From positions 124,001 through 188,000 of the forward strand of contig NZ_FNQM01000006.1 of the NCBI RefSeq assembly GCF_900107585.1: a DNA stretch of 64,000 nt. Direction: 5' to 3'. The notes beneath the pieces were generated by a model, which saw only the letters and a program-made list of their open reading frames with translations, searched no databases and was not told where the DNA came from. This stretch comes from Rubrimonas cliftonensis (lineage in GTDB: Bacteria > Pseudomonadota > Alphaproteobacteria > Rhodobacterales > Rhodobacteraceae). The position numbers and the translations under genes are program-made. Shown piece after piece: positions 29,004 to 38,723 of the stretch; position 1 is the first letter of the stretch; each line of letters starts with the position of its first letter.

Positions 29004-29764
29004 GCCTTCCCCTCGCCGAGCAGGTCGTCATCATTTCCGGCGCCGGGTGCGGGCTGGGCGCCGCCGTCGCGGCCGCCTTCGCGCGGGAGGGCGCGGCGGT
29101 GGTGTTGAACTGGCGGCGCAGCGGCGCCGCGGCTGCGGCGCTGGCGGAGCGGCTCGGCCCGCGCGCGCGGGCCGTCCGCGCCGACGTGACCGACCCGGCC
29201 GCCGTCGCGGCGATGGTCGCGGAGACCGCGGCGACGTTCGGGCCGCCGACCACGCTCGTCCACAACGCGCTCGCGGACTTCAGTTTCAACGGCTAAGCGC
29301 GGGCGACGCTGGAGACGCTGGCCTGGGAGGACGTCGCGGCGCAGGCGCATGTCGCGGTGGGCGGCGCGCTGGCGCTGGTCGCGGCCTGCGCGCCGGCGAT
29401 GCGGCGGGCGGGCTTCGGCCGGATCGTGACCATCGGCACCAATCTCTTTCGCAACCCCGTCGTGCCCTACCACGACTATGTGGCCGCCAAGGCCGCGCTT
29501 CTGGCCTTCACGCGGACGGCGGCGAAGGAGCTCGGCCCTGCCGGCGTCACGGCGAACATGGTTTCCGGCGGCCTGCTGCGCACGACCGACGCGAGCGCCG
29601 CGACGCCCGAGGCCGTATTCGATCTCGTGGCGGCGTCCTCGGCGCTGGGCAGGGTGGCGGCGCCGCAGGACGTGGCCGATGCCGCGCTGTTCTTCGCGAG
29701 CCCGTGGGCGCGCGCGGTGACGGGTCAGGAGCTCACGGTGGACTGCGGCCTCACCTTCGGCTGA
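29000..29764 (+). pseudogene. Short-chain dehydrogenase (FabG-like) with in-frame stop
   Basis: One reading frame encodes an SDR of about 254 residues if a TAA at 29294-29296 is read through. The first part has IISGAGCGLGAAVAAAFA (cofactor motif) and LVHNALADFSFNG. Directly after the stop the same frame continues ARATLETLAWEDVAAQ, later with PYHDYVAAKAALLAF, the Tyr-x3-Lys catalytic pair, and ends with ELTVDCGLTFG. A single change (for example TAC or GAC to TAA) explains the break. The GTG start overlaps the thiD stop. It is a nonsense pseudogene, a sequence error, or a readthrough case; a restart at GTG 29357 would lack the cofactor fold. Confidence 0.8.
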
Positions 29765-29765
29765 A

Positions 29766-29783
29766 GCGCCGCGCCCGCGGCGC
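29766..29783 (+). terminator. GC-rich hairpin after the thi/SDR run
   Basis: Perfect 7-bp stem GCGCCGC/GCGGCGC with a 4-base loop, two bases after the SDR stop. No T tract follows. It may mark the 3' end of the thiMED-SDR transcript by stabilisation or Rho-assisted termination, but the evidence is only the fold and position. Confidence 0.3.
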
Positions 29784-30014
29784 CCCTCGACCGAGGGCGG
29801 AACGCTCCGCCGCCGAGCGCGTTCCCGCTCGTGGACGCTCTTGCGTTCACCTGCCGCGGCGGGTGGAGCCGGTGCCCTTCCGGCCTGTCCCGACCGCCCG
29901 ACCGCGCACGGGGGCGCCAGGCCGCCGGCGCGAAAAGCGGCGCATCGAACGCCGCATGAAGAGGCCGCCCGTCCTGAAGCGACGCGTCGGCGCTCTTGAA
30001 AGGGAGTAGGAATT

Positions 30015-31583
30015 TTGGCCGGATCCGGAATCGGTTTGATCGACCTTGCGGTTATCCTTTTCTACTTTGCGGCGGTTCTCGCCATCGGCGTCCTTGTAGC
30101 CCGCGGCGTCGAGACCGGCGACGACCTTTTTCTCGCCGGGCGGCGGCTGAGCTGGCCCGAGATCGGCGGCTCGCTCTTCGCCTCCAACATTTCGTCCACG
30201 ACGCTGATCGGTCTCGCCGGCGCGGCCTACACCAGCGGCATCGCGGTCTCGAACTTCGAGTGGATGGCGGGCGTCGTGCTCGTGTTCATGGGCTTCTTCG
30301 TGATCCCGATCTTCCTGAAGTCGCGGATCACGACGATCCCCGAGTATCTGCAGCTGCGCTTCGACCGCAGGGCGCGGCTGTATTTCTCGGCGATCACGAT
30401 CCTGCTCACGATCATCGTCGACACGGCGGGCGGCATCTACGCTGGCGCGGTCGTGCTCCAGACTTTCTTCCCGGACCTGGTGCTGTGGCAGACCTGCTTC
30501 GCGCTGGCGCTGGTGGCGGGGCTCTACACCGCCGCGGGCGGGCTTGCGGCGGTGGTCTACACCGACGTGATCCAGACCGTCGTGCTGATCGTGGGTTCTA
30601 CCATCCTCACGATCATCGTGTTCGGCCAGTTCGGCTACAGCTGGGAGGCGGCGAAGGCGGCGATCCCCGAGGGCCATCTCTCGCTGATCCGACCGCTCGA
30701 CGACGACAGCCTGCCGTGGCTGGGGACGCTGGTGGGCGTGCCGGTGCTGGGCTTCTGGTACTGGGCGACGAACCAGTACATCACCCAGCGCGTGCTTGGC
30801 GCGCGCTCGGTGCGGCATGCGCAGTGGGGCGCCAACCTCGGCGGCCTGCTCAAGCTGCTGCCGCTGTTCATCATGGTGCTGCCCGGCGCCATGGCGATCG
30901 GCCTGTTTCCCGACATCGAGAACGGCGACGAGGTGTTTCCGACGCTGGTGAGGGAGATGCTGCCAGTCGGGCTGACGGGGCTGGTGCTGGCGGGGCTCGT
31001 CGCGGCGATCATGTCGTCCATCGACAGCACGCTGAACTCCGCCTCGACGCTGGTGATCAAGGATTTCGTGGAGGCGCCGGAGACGCCGATCGAGCCGAAG
31101 CGGGTCGGCCGCCTCGGGCGCATCACGACCCTGACGCTGATGCTGGTCGCGGCGGTCTGGGCGCCGCAGATCGCCAGTTTCGGCGGGCTCTGGAACTACC
31201 TGCAGCAGGCGTTCTCGATCCTCGTGCCGCCGGTCGCCGCGGTGTTCCTGCTCGGCATCTTCTGGGACCGGGGCGGGCGTCAGTCGGCGATCTGGACGCT
31301 GGTCTCGGGTCACATCGTCGGGCTGGCGCTGTTTCTCGCGACCGACGCCGGCTGGTGGCCGCTGCACTACACGGTGAATGTTGGCCTCATGACGGCGTTC
31401 AGCGTGCTGGTCTTCGTCGTCGTGGCGCTGAACGAGGGCTACCCCGAGCACGCCAAGACCGATGGGCTGACGTTCGAGCCCGGCATGTCGCCGGAGGACG
31501 ATCTGGCGTTGTGGAAGAGGCCGGGCGTGCAGGGCTTCGTCATCCTCGCGCTCACCGCAGCCATGATCGTCGCGTTCTGGTGA
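30015..31583 (+). CDS. Sodium:solute symporter (SSS/SGLT type)
   Basis: 522 residues with about 13-14 membrane segments. The SSS core is seen in LFASNISSTTLIGLAGAAYTSG and later NFEWMAG, resembling Vibrio SGLT, and IMSSIDSTLNSASTLVIKDF is the conserved Na+-site helix. The start is a TTG at 30015 behind GGGAGTAGG; no nearby ATG gives the full first helix. Sugars, myo-inositol and related polyols are usual substrates of this branch, but the substrate is open. The next gene on the strand is a polysaccharide-deacetylase-like enzyme, which may act on the imported compound. Confidence 0.9.
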   Translation: MAGSGIGLIDLAVILFYFAAVLAIGVLVARGVETGDDLFLAGRRLSWPEIGGSLFASNISSTTLIGLAGAAYTSGIAVSNFEWMAGVVLVFMGFFVIPIFLKSRITTIPEYLQLRFDRRARLYFSAITILLTIIVDTAGGIYAGAVVLQTFFPDLVLWQTCFALALVAGLYTAAGGLAAVVYTDVIQTVVLIVGSTILTIIVFGQFGYSWEAAKAAIPEGHLSLIRPLDDDSLPWLGTLVGVPVLGFWYWATNQYITQRVLGARSVRHAQWGANLGGLLKLLPLFIMVLPGAMAIGLFPDIENGDEVFPTLVREMLPVGLTGLVLAGLVAAIMSSIDSTLNSASTLVIKDFVEAPETPIEPKRVGRLGRITTLTLMLVAAVWAPQIASFGGLWNYLQQAFSILVPPVAAVFLLGIFWDRGGRQSAIWTLVSGHIVGLALFLATDAGWWPLHYTVNVGLMTAFSVLVFVVVALNEGYPEHAKTDGLTFEPGMSPEDDLALWKRPGVQGFVILALTAAMIVAFW

Positions 31584-31728
31584 GCGCGCACGCCGGCGCC
31601 CGACGAAGGGGCGCCGCCGCGCTGCGACGGGCCGGCTTGGCGATGGGGCGTTGCATCGGCCGCCGATCATGCGTTGATGGCGGCGGAGGCGCGCGAGACG
31701 CCGCGCCGATGAACTTGGGGGGCAGCGA

Positions 31729-32610
31729 ATGGCCAAGGAGATCCTGTGCGGCTTCGGCGTGGACGTGGACGCGGTGGCCGGGTGGCTCGGCTCCTATGGC
31801 GGCGAGGATTCGCCCGACGACATCTCGCGCGGCATGTTCGCCGGCGAGGTCGGCTCGCCGCGGCTGCTGAAGATGTTCAAGCGGCTCGACCTGCGCACGA
31901 CATGGTTCATTCCCGGCCACTCCATCGAGACCTTCCCCGAACAGATGAAGGCGGTGGCCGACGCCGGCCACGAGATCGGCGTTCACGGCTACTCCCACGA
32001 GAACCCCATCGCCATGACGCGGGCGCAGGAGACGGCGGTGCTCGACAAGTGCATCGACCTCGTCGAGAAGCTCTCGGGGCGCCGGCCCACCGGCTACGTC
32101 GCGCCGTGGTGGGAGTTCTCCACCGTCACCAACGAGCTGCTGCTGGAGCGGGGCGTCAAGTACGACCACTCGCTGATGCACGACGACTTCACGCCCTATT
32201 ATGTGCGCGTCGGCGACCGCTGGACCAAGATCGACTACGCCGCGCAGCCCGACGACTGGATGAAGCCGCTGGAGCGCGGCCATGAGACGGGGCTCATCGA
32301 GATCCCGGCGAACTGGTATCTCGACGACCTGCCGCCGATGATGTTCATCAAGAAGGCCCCCAACAGCCACGGCTTCGTCAACCCTCGCGACATCGAGCAG
32401 ATGTGGCGGGACCAGTTCGACTGGGTCTATCGCGAGATGGACTACGCCGTGTTCCCGATGACCATCCACCCCGACGTCTCCGGCCGGCCGCAGGTGCTGA
32501 TGATGCTGGAGCGGCTGGTGGACTACATCCGCGGCCACGAGGGCGTGCGCTTCGTCACCATGGACGAGATGGCCGACGATTTCGCCCGCCGCTCGCCCCG
32601 CAAGGGCTGA
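31729..32610 (+). CDS. NodB-fold deacetylase of the PgdA (HP0310)-like subfamily
   Basis: 293 residues. A NodB domain of the Helicobacter PgdA-like type: [14 protein letters not shown] carries the catalytic/metal Asp pair (12 and 14), [11 protein letters not shown] follows, and [14 protein letters not shown] supplies metal-binding His86 and His90. YVAPWWEFS and [13 protein letters not shown] are further family blocks. No signal peptide, so it acts in the cytoplasm, unlike most peptidoglycan deacetylases. Relatives include PuuE allantoinases and other C-N hydrolases acting on small molecules. With the upstream symporter and downstream metallochaperone-like GTPase, a role in catabolism of an imported amide or N-acetyl compound is possible. 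Confidence 0.8.
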   Translation: MAKEILCGFGVDVDAVAGWLGSYGGEDSPDDISRGMFAGEVGSPRLLKMFKRLDLRTTWFIPGHSIETFPEQMKAVADAGHEIGVHGYSHENPIAMTRAQETAVLDKCIDLVEKLSGRRPTGYVAPWWEFSTVTNELLLERGVKYDHSLMHDDFTPYYVRVGDRWTKIDYAAQPDDWMKPLERGHETGLIEIPANWYLDDLPPMMFIKKAPNSHGFVNPRDIEQMWRDQFDWVYREMDYAVFPMTIHPDVSGRPQVLMMLERLVDYIRGHEGVRFVTMDEMADDFARRSPRKG

Positions 32611-32633
32611 GGGCGCGAGGGGAGGCGGGGACG

Positions 32634-32954
32634 ATGTGCGCGCTCTGCGGCGTTCTGGGGGTCGAGGACCACTGGTCCGACGCCGTGGCGCGGCCCGGCG
32701 TCTACACCCGCAACGCCGACCCGCGGGCGCGCCGGGCCGAGCGCGCCCGGCGCATCCGCGCCGCCAACCGCATCCTCGCCGCCTGGCGCCTCACCCTGAG
32801 CGACTGGCAGGGGCGGGCCTACCTGCTCTCGACCGCCACCGGCAGGACCGAGGTGATCGAGACGCTGGCGCATCTGTGGCCGACCGCGGAGGCGCTGGCG
32901 GGCCGACCCTTCGACCCGCTCGATCCCGCGCTGCAGGCGCGGATCGGCCCATGA
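32634..32954 (+). CDS. Small CxxC protein of unknown function
   Basis: 106 residues beginning MCALCGVLGVEDHW, a CxxC at positions 2 and 5 that looks like a metal or redox site, then an Arg-rich helix (RRAERARRIRAANRILA) and a WQGRAYLLSTATGRTEVIETL segment. No known domain recognised. GAGGGGAGG precedes the ATG. Its stop overlaps the start of the COG0523 GTPase (ATGA) within a tandem repeat, so the two proteins are likely made together; a metal-handling partner role is inference. Confidence 0.7.
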   Translation: MCALCGVLGVEDHWSDAVARPGVYTRNADPRARRAERARRIRAANRILAAWRLTLSDWQGRAYLLSTATGRTEVIETLAHLWPTAEALAGRPFDPLDPALQARIGP

Positions 32955-33035
32955 GCGCCGCAGGCGCGGAGCGGACCCAGAGCGCCGCAGGCGCGGATCG
33001 GACCCTTTGCGCCGCAGGCGCGGAGCCGGGCGTGA
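32928..33035. repeat. Four 27-bp tandem repeats across a gene junction
   Basis: Four adjacent 27-bp units (32928-32954, 32955-32981, 32982-33008, 33009-33035) share the core GCGCCGCAGGCGCGGA; the last three to five bases vary. Unit 1 contains the end of the CxxC gene and the ATGA overlap; unit 4 ends with GTGA. The GTPase frame stays open, giving three nine-residue peptide repeats (SAAGAERTQ, SAAGADRTL, CAAGAEPGV) at its N-terminus. Confidence 0.9.
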
Positions 33036-34048
33036 GCGCGGCGGTCGATGCGGCGCCCAAGCCGGCGGCGCCGCCGCCGCGCTTCACGCCGGCGCATCTG
33101 CTGACCGGCTTTCTCGGCTCGGGCAAGACGACGCTCCTGCGGCGGATGCTGAGCGACCCCGCGCTCGCCGGCGCGGCGGTGCTGATCAACGAGTTCGGCG
33201 AGGTCGGCCTCGACCACGACCTGCTGGAGCGCATCGACGAGACCACCGTGCTGCTGCAGTCGGGCTGCCTGTGCTGCACCATCCGCGGCGAGCTGGCCGA
33301 CGCGGTGCGCGGGCTGCTCGACCGGCGCGAGAGCGGCGCGATACCCGCGTTCGACCGGCTGGTGATCGAGAGCACGGGGCTGGCGGACCCGTTCCCGATC
33401 CTCTCCACCCTGCGCGCCGACCCGATCGCGAGCCAGCATTTCCGCATCGGCGCGACCATCGCGACGGTCGATGCGGTCAACGGGGCGGCCGGGCTGGCGC
33501 ACCGCGCGGAGCTGCGGCGCCAGGTGGCGGCGGCGGACCGCATCGTGCTCACCAAGTCCGACCTCGTGGCGCCCGAGGCCGCGTCGGCGCTGCTCGCGCG
33601 GCTTGCCGCGCTGAACCCCGCCGCCGTGGTGCGCGACGCCCATGACCCCGCCTGCGCGCCCGGCTGGCTGATCGCCGACGCAGACGCGTCGCCGCGCGAC
33701 GCGGTCGCGCCGGATCACGCCCACGCCCACGGCGTCGGCGCGGTCGCCTTCGCCATCGAGCCGCAGGGCGCGGTCGACTGGACGGCCTTCGGCGTGTGGC
33801 TCTCGATGCTGCTGAACCGCCACGGCGACGGCATCCTGAGGGTCAAGGGCATCCTCGCCATCGACGGCGAGGATGCGCCGGTCGCGGTCCACGGCGTGCA
33901 GCGGCTCGTCCATGCGCCGACCCACATGGCGGCGTGGCCGGACGGCCGGCGCGCCTCGCGGCTGGTGTTCATCGTGGAGGGGATCGACCCGCAGGCCGTG
34001 CGCCGCTCCTTCGCCTGCTTCGTGGGCGGAGGCCGCGGCGTCGGCTGA
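32951..34048 (+). CDS. COG0523/CobW-family GTPase, probable metallochaperone
   Basis: 365 residues. Walker A is GFLGSGKTT (53-61), the diagnostic metal-site motif is GCLCC (105-109), and LTKSD is the guanine-specificity loop. A short His stretch (DHAHAHG) precedes the CobW C-terminal domain. Members insert or supply Zn, Co or Fe to client enzymes. The client here may be the metal-dependent deacetylase two genes upstream. The first 28 residues come from a tandem repeat; a GTG at 33032 in the last unit could be the older start. Confidence 0.88.
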   Translation: MSAAGAERTQSAAGADRTLCAAGAEPGVSAAVDAAPKPAAPPPRFTPAHLLTGFLGSGKTTLLRRMLSDPALAGAAVLINEFGEVGLDHDLLERIDETTVLLQSGCLCCTIRGELADAVRGLLDRRESGAIPAFDRLVIESTGLADPFPILSTLRADPIASQHFRIGATIATVDAVNGAAGLAHRAELRRQVAAADRIVLTKSDLVAPEAASALLARLAALNPAAVVRDAHDPACAPGWLIADADASPRDAVAPDHAHAHGVGAVAFAIEPQGAVDWTAFGVWLSMLLNRHGDGILRVKGILAIDGEDAPVAVHGVQRLVHAPTHMAAWPDGRRASRLVFIVEGIDPQAVRRSFACFVGGGRGVG

Positions 34049-34081
34049 GGCTGCGGGGCCGAAGCGGCGCTCGGCGTGGTC

Positions 34082-34167
34082 TGGTGCCCCGGGCCGGACT
34101 CGAACCGGCACGCCCTTTCGAGCGTCTGATTTTGAGTCAGATGCGTCTACCATTCCGCCACCGGGGC
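34082..34167 (-). tRNA. tRNA-Leu (anticodon CAA)
   Basis: Minus-strand cloverleaf: acceptor GCCCCGG paired with CCGGGGC, anticodon stem TCTGA/TCAGA around loop CTCAAAA (anticodon CAA, reads UUG), T arm GCCGG-TTCGAGT-CCGGC, and an encoded CCA end (34082-34084). The long variable arm between anticodon and T stems is the class II form expected for leucine. Confidence 0.96.
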
Positions 34168-34226
34168 GCCGGGGGCCTTTGCGCGAGAGCTAACCGGTTT
34201 GCCGGCCCTCGCGCAACATCCGCCGT

Positions 34227-34934
<708 letters not shown>

Positions 34935-35253
34935 TCGGTTTGCCCCCCTCCGCAACGAGCCGCCTGCAGGGGCGGAACCTTCGCGAGGGTGAACTATGGT
35001 ATGTGTGCGAAGCAATTACGTCTGTCCGGTGACTGATTTGCGACACCCGCGGCGCGCTTCGGAAGTTGCGACATGCGGTTCCCGGCTCGCCGCGCGCGAC
35101 GCGGGGAATCACCCGCGATCCGACCAGCCTTGAGCGCGCCCCAAGTCGTGAAGTTGCCGTCGCCGCGCAGGCCGGTCAAGCCGCCCGCGGCGTCGCGGTT
35201 TCGGCGGCGCAGGACGAAGTCGCCGAAGCCGGCGGAGCGCAGTCGCCGCGCCG
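34935..35253. other. 319-bp gene-free stretch upstream of phoB
   Basis: Contains the phoB leader and presumably its promoter (the AT-richer part is about 34990-35040). A near-palindrome ACCTTCGCGAGGGT lies at 34977-34990, one mismatched pair, with no assigned binder. The segment 35044-35253 has open frames only as expected from high GC; no gene or RNA was recognised. A clear PHO box was not found. Confidence 0.4.
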
Positions 35254-35856
35254 TCACCACATCTTCTCGCGCGCCTGGGCGGGGTAGCCGCTGTCGTAGC
35301 TTTCGCCGTCGAAACCGGGCGTCGCCTCGCGGAGGAACTGGCCGGCGGTCGGCAGGCCCGCGCTTTCGTCGGGCGAGGACCAGAGCCGCGAGCGCATCAG
35401 CGCCTTGGCGCACTGGAAGTAGAGTTCCGCGGCGGTGACGACGAGGACCGTGCGCGGGCGCCGGCCGTCGCGCTCGAACAGCGCCGTGGTCCCGTCGTCC
35501 GCCGTCACCTGCGCCGCGCCGATCACGCGGACGACGTTATCGCTGCCGGGGACCATGAACATCAGGCTCACGCGCGGGTCGCGGACGATGTTGCGCAGCG
35601 TGTCGATGCGGTTGTTGCCGCGCCAGTCGGGCAGCAGCAGCGTCGTCGCGCCCTCGATCCGCACCACCGGCTCGCTGTCGCCGCGCGGGCTCGCGTCCAC
35701 ACCCTCCGGGCCGACCGTGGCGATCACGAGGAAGCGCGACGCCTCGATCCAGCGGCGATAGGCCGGCGTGATCTCGCGCGCCACCTTGGTCAGTGCAGCG
35801 GGGACGGGGTCGCCGTAGAGCGCCTGGAGCGCCTCCACGCTGTCGATGAACTGCAT
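35254..35856 (-). CDS. FMN-dependent PPOX-type flavoprotein (MSMEG_1061-like)
   Basis: 200 residues with a pyridoxamine-5'-phosphate-oxidase split barrel. FLVIATVGPEGVDASPRGD, LLLPDWRGNNRIDTLRNIV and VSLMFMVPGSDNVVRVIG are the flavin-binding blocks, followed by YFQCAKALMRSRLW, typical of the MSMEG_1061/DR2398 subgroup. True PdxH is unlikely because its C-terminal signature is missing. The substrate is unknown; F420- or FMN-linked reductions of small molecules occur in the superfamily. GGAGGAG precedes the ATG. It lies 59 bp downstream of asd on the same strand. Confidence 0.8.
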   Translation of the reverse strand: MQFIDSVEALQALYGDPVPAALTKVAREITPAYRRWIEASRFLVIATVGPEGVDASPRGDSEPVVRIEGATTLLLPDWRGNNRIDTLRNIVRDPRVSLMFMVPGSDNVVRVIGAAQVTADDGTTALFERDGRRPRTVLVVTAAELYFQCAKALMRSRLWSSPDESAGLPTAGQFLREATPGFDGESYDSGYPAQAREKMW

Positions 35857-35915
35857 GGCGCGCGTCTCCTCCGTCCTCGGATGCGCCGTCGCCCGGGCGG
35901 GCGGCGGCGCGGGGT

Positions 35916-36938
35916 TCAGCCCTTCTTCAGCACCCGTCGGCCCAGCAGCTCGGCGATCTGCACCGCGTTGAGCGCGGCGCCTTTCCGCAGGTTGTCGCTG
36001 ACGCACCAGAGGTTGATGGTGTTGTCGCAAGTGCTGTCGTCGCGGATGCGGCTGACGAAGGTGGCGTAGTCGCCGACGCACTCGACCGGCGTCGTGTAGC
36101 CGCCGTCCTCGCGCTTGTCGACGACCAGCACGCCGGGCGCCTCGCGCAGGATCTCGCGGGCCTCGTCGGCGTCGAGCGGCTGCTCGAACTCGATGTTGAG
36201 GGCCTCGGAATGGCCGACGAACACCGGCACCCGCACGCAGGTCGCGGTGATCTTCACCCTTGGATCGAGGATCTTCTTCGTCTCCGCCGCCATCTTCCAC
36301 TCCTCCTTTGTGGAGCCGTCCTCCATGAAGACGTCGATGTGCGGGATGACGTTGAAGGCGATCTGCTTGGTGAACTTCTTCGGCGCCATCTCCTGCCCGG
36401 GCACGAACAGGCCCTTGGTCTGGAGCCACAGCTCGTCCATGCCCTCCTTCCCGGCCCCGGAAGTGGACTGGTAGGTGGACACGACGACGCGGCGGATGGT
36501 TGCGCGGTCGTGCAGCGGCTTCAGCGCCACCACCATCTGCGCGGTCGAGCAGTTGGGGTTGGCGATGATGTTCTTCTTCGCGTAGCCCATCACCGCGTCG
36601 GGGTTCACCTCCGGCACGATCAGCGGCACGTCGGGGTCCATCCGGTAGAGCGACGAGTTGTCGATCACCACGCAGCCGGCGGCGGCGGCCTTCGGCGCGT
36701 AGGTCTTGGTCGGGCCGGAGCCGATGGCGAAAAGGGCGATGTCGCAGCCCGTGAAGTCGAAGTCGTCGATGTCGCGCGTCTTCAGCGTCCTGTCGCCGTA
36801 GCTGACCTCCGAGCCCAGCGACCGGCGCGACGCGAGCGCGATCACCTCGTCGGCGGGAAACTCCCGCTCGGCGAGGATGTTGAGCATTTCCCGGCCCACG
36901 TTGCCCGTGGCTCCGGCGACGGCGATGCGATAACCCAT
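35916..36938 (-). CDS. asd: Aspartate-semialdehyde dehydrogenase
   Basis: 340 residues. The cofactor motif is VAGATGNVGREML, the catalytic Cys is in IIANPNCSTAQMV and the substrate-binding His region is RVPVFVGHSEALNIEFE. It reduces aspartyl-phosphate to aspartate semialdehyde, the branch point to lysine/diaminopimelate, threonine and methionine. Standard length for the Gram-negative group. The ATG at 36938 gives MGYRIAVAGATG, the common start. Confidence 0.97.
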   Translation of the reverse strand: MGYRIAVAGATGNVGREMLNILAEREFPADEVIALASRRSLGSEVSYGDRTLKTRDIDDFDFTGCDIALFAIGSGPTKTYAPKAAAAGCVVIDNSSLYRMDPDVPLIVPEVNPDAVMGYAKKNIIANPNCSTAQMVVALKPLHDRATIRRVVVSTYQSTSGAGKEGMDELWLQTKGLFVPGQEMAPKKFTKQIAFNVIPHIDVFMEDGSTKEEWKMAAETKKILDPRVKITATCVRVPVFVGHSEALNIEFEQPLDADEAREILREAPGVLVVDKREDGGYTTPVECVGDYATFVSRIRDDSTCDNTINLWCVSDNLRKGAALNAVQIAELLGRRVLKKG

Positions 36939-37130
36939 GATTGACGCCTCCCTGCGGGCGCGACGCTTATCGCGCCGCGCGGCGGAGGGAAAGCGCGCGA
37001 CGCGGCGCGACCGGGGCGAATCGTCCGGGCGCCCTGATCCGCGGCGCCGGGCCGCCCCGTCCGGCCGCGAAGCCCGCTCCGCCGCGCGGGGCGGGTGCGC
37101 GCGCGGGCGATCCGGGCTATGCTCCATGAC

Positions 37131-37484
37131 ATGCGCCATGCCGCCGCCCTGCTCGCCCTCGCCGCCTGTCCCGCCTTCGCGGGCGAGGCCGACGTGCTCT
37201 CGGCGCGCATCGAGCCTTCGGGCGACGGCTTCCGCGTCTCCGCGACCGTGGCCCATGCCGACGAGGGGTGGGACCATTACGCCGACGCCTTCCGCGTCGT
37301 GACGCTCGAGGGCGTCGAACTGGGGGTGCGGACGCTGTTCCACCCCCATGTCGACGAGCAGCCCTTCACCCGCTCGCTGGAGGGCGTGCGCGTTCCCGAA
37401 GGCGTGGCCCGAGTGCGGGTCGAGGCGCGCGACAGCGTCCACGGCTGGGGCGGCGAGGGCGTGACGCTGGACGTGCCGCGCTGA
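37131..37484 (+). CDS. Small secreted protein of unknown function
   Basis: 117 residues from the Met at 37131, which begins a compact signal peptide (MRHAAALLALAACPAFAGEA). An upstream in-frame Met (37119) would add four residues. The mature part has a FRVSATVAHADEGWDHYADAFRV motif and ends with alternating hydrophobic strands, suggesting an immunoglobulin-like beta domain. Two His residues (in VAHADEGWDHY) and another in LFHPHVDEQ could bind metal. Function unknown. Confidence 0.65.
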   Translation: MRHAAALLALAACPAFAGEADVLSARIEPSGDGFRVSATVAHADEGWDHYADAFRVVTLEGVELGVRTLFHPHVDEQPFTRSLEGVRVPEGVARVRVEARDSVHGWGGEGVTLDVPR

Positions 37485-37496
37485 GGCGCGCCGCGC

Positions 37497-38723
37497 TCAG
37501 CCAAGCGTCGCGCCGAAGCTGCGCCCCGCCGCCTGCTCGTAGACCGCCAGCGTCGCGCGCTGCATCGCCGAGACCGTGAAGCGGCTGGCGACGCGCGCGC
37601 GCCCGGCCATGCCCATATGCGCCCGGGCCGAGGCGTCGAGCGACAGCGCGGCGTCCACCGCCTCGGCGAGCGCTGCGACGTCGCCTGGCGGGTAGAGCCA
37701 GCCGGTGCGCCCGTGCTCCACCGTCTCGCGCGCGCCGCCATGGTCGGTCGCGATGATCGGGCGGCCCATCGCCTGCGCCTCCACGGCGACCCGGCCGAAA
37801 GCCTCGGGCGCGGTCGACGCCGAGACGACCACGGAGGCGAGCTTGTAGGCGGCGGCCATGTCGTCGCAGCGCCCGCCGAAGCGCACCACGTCCAGCACGC
37901 CGAGGCTCTGCGCCTGCCGGAACAGCCTGCCGGCGAGCCCGGAGCCGCCGTCCTCGCCGACGATCAGGAACAGGAAGTCCGGTCCGCGCTTCGCCTTCAG
38001 CTTCGCGGCGGCGGCGATGAAGTCCTCCTGCCCCTTCCAGCGCGAGAGCCGCCCGGGCAGCATCACCACCGGCTCCGGGGCCTCGATCAGCGACCATGCG
38101 CGCGCCAGCGCGATGGCGCGTTCGGCGCCCACCGCGTCCTCGGAGAACACCGCCACGTCGGCGCCGCGGGGAATGATCACGAGCTGATCGGGCGGCAGGT
38201 CGCAGCGCGCGGCGATGTGATCGGCGATGAACTGCGAGATGGCGATGGTGGGGCGCCCCTTCGCCATGACGGCGTTATAGGGCCGCTTCAGGAAGCCCCT
38301 GTCGCCATAGACGCCGTGCCATGTCGTGACGAAGGGCGTGCGCGTCCGCCGCGCGGCCATCAGCGCGCTCCAGGCCGGGGCGCGGGACCGCGCGTGGATC
38401 ACGTCCACGCCCTCGTCGGCGACCACGCGCGCGAGCCGGCCGGCGTTCGCCCAGATGGTGAGGGGGTTCTTGCTGGCGAAGGGGCCCTCGACGAACTCCG
38501 CGCCCATGCCCATCAGTCGCGGCCCCAGCCGGCCGCCTGCGCTGGCGATCATCGCCCGTCCGCCCGCCGCCAGCACGGCGCGCGCGATCTCCACCGCGCC
38601 GCGCTCGACGCCGCCGAGGTCTAGCCGCGGCAGCACCTGCAGCACGGTGAGCGGCCTGTCGGCGTTGCGCAGCGCGGCGGCGCCGCTAGGCTGGGGCGAC
38701 CTGTTGGAAGGGCCAGGGGCCAT
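37497..38723 (-). CDS. GT4-family glycosyltransferase
   Basis: 408 residues, GT-B fold. The N-terminal domain has VLPRLDLGGVERGAVEIAR, typical of GT4 capsule and lipopolysaccharide transferases. The C-terminal nucleotide-sugar site includes PGRLSRWKGQEDFI and VSASTAPEAFGRVAVEAQAMG, with the EX7E-type pair. Donor and acceptor unknown; lipopolysaccharide or exopolysaccharide assembly is likely. GGAG precedes the ATG at 38723. The start codon shares two bases with the divergent hydrolase start. Confidence 0.88.
   Translation of the reverse strand: MAPGPSNRSPQPSGAAALRNADRPLTVLQVLPRLDLGGVERGAVEIARAVLAAGGRAMIASAGGRLGPRLMGMGAEFVEGPFASKNPLTIWANAGRLARVVADEGVDVIHARSRAPAWSALMAARRTRTPFVTTWHGVYGDRGFLKRPYNAVMAKGRPTIAISQFIADHIAARCDLPPDQLVIIPRGADVAVFSEDAVGAERAIALARAWSLIEAPEPVVMLPGRLSRWKGQEDFIAAAAKLKAKRGPDFLFLIVGEDGGSGLAGRLFRQAQSLGVLDVVRFGGRCDDMAAAYKLASVVVSASTAPEAFGRVAVEAQAMGRPIIATDHGGARETVEHGRTGWLYPPGDVAALAEAVDAALSLDASARAHMGMAGRARVASRFTVSAMQRATLAVYEQAAGRSFGATLG

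Noticed and set aside
34990-35040. CTGTCC and GTGACTG near phoB as a possible PHO box
   Set aside because: The two half-sites are not in the 11-bp direct-repeat spacing of PHO boxes and match poorly.
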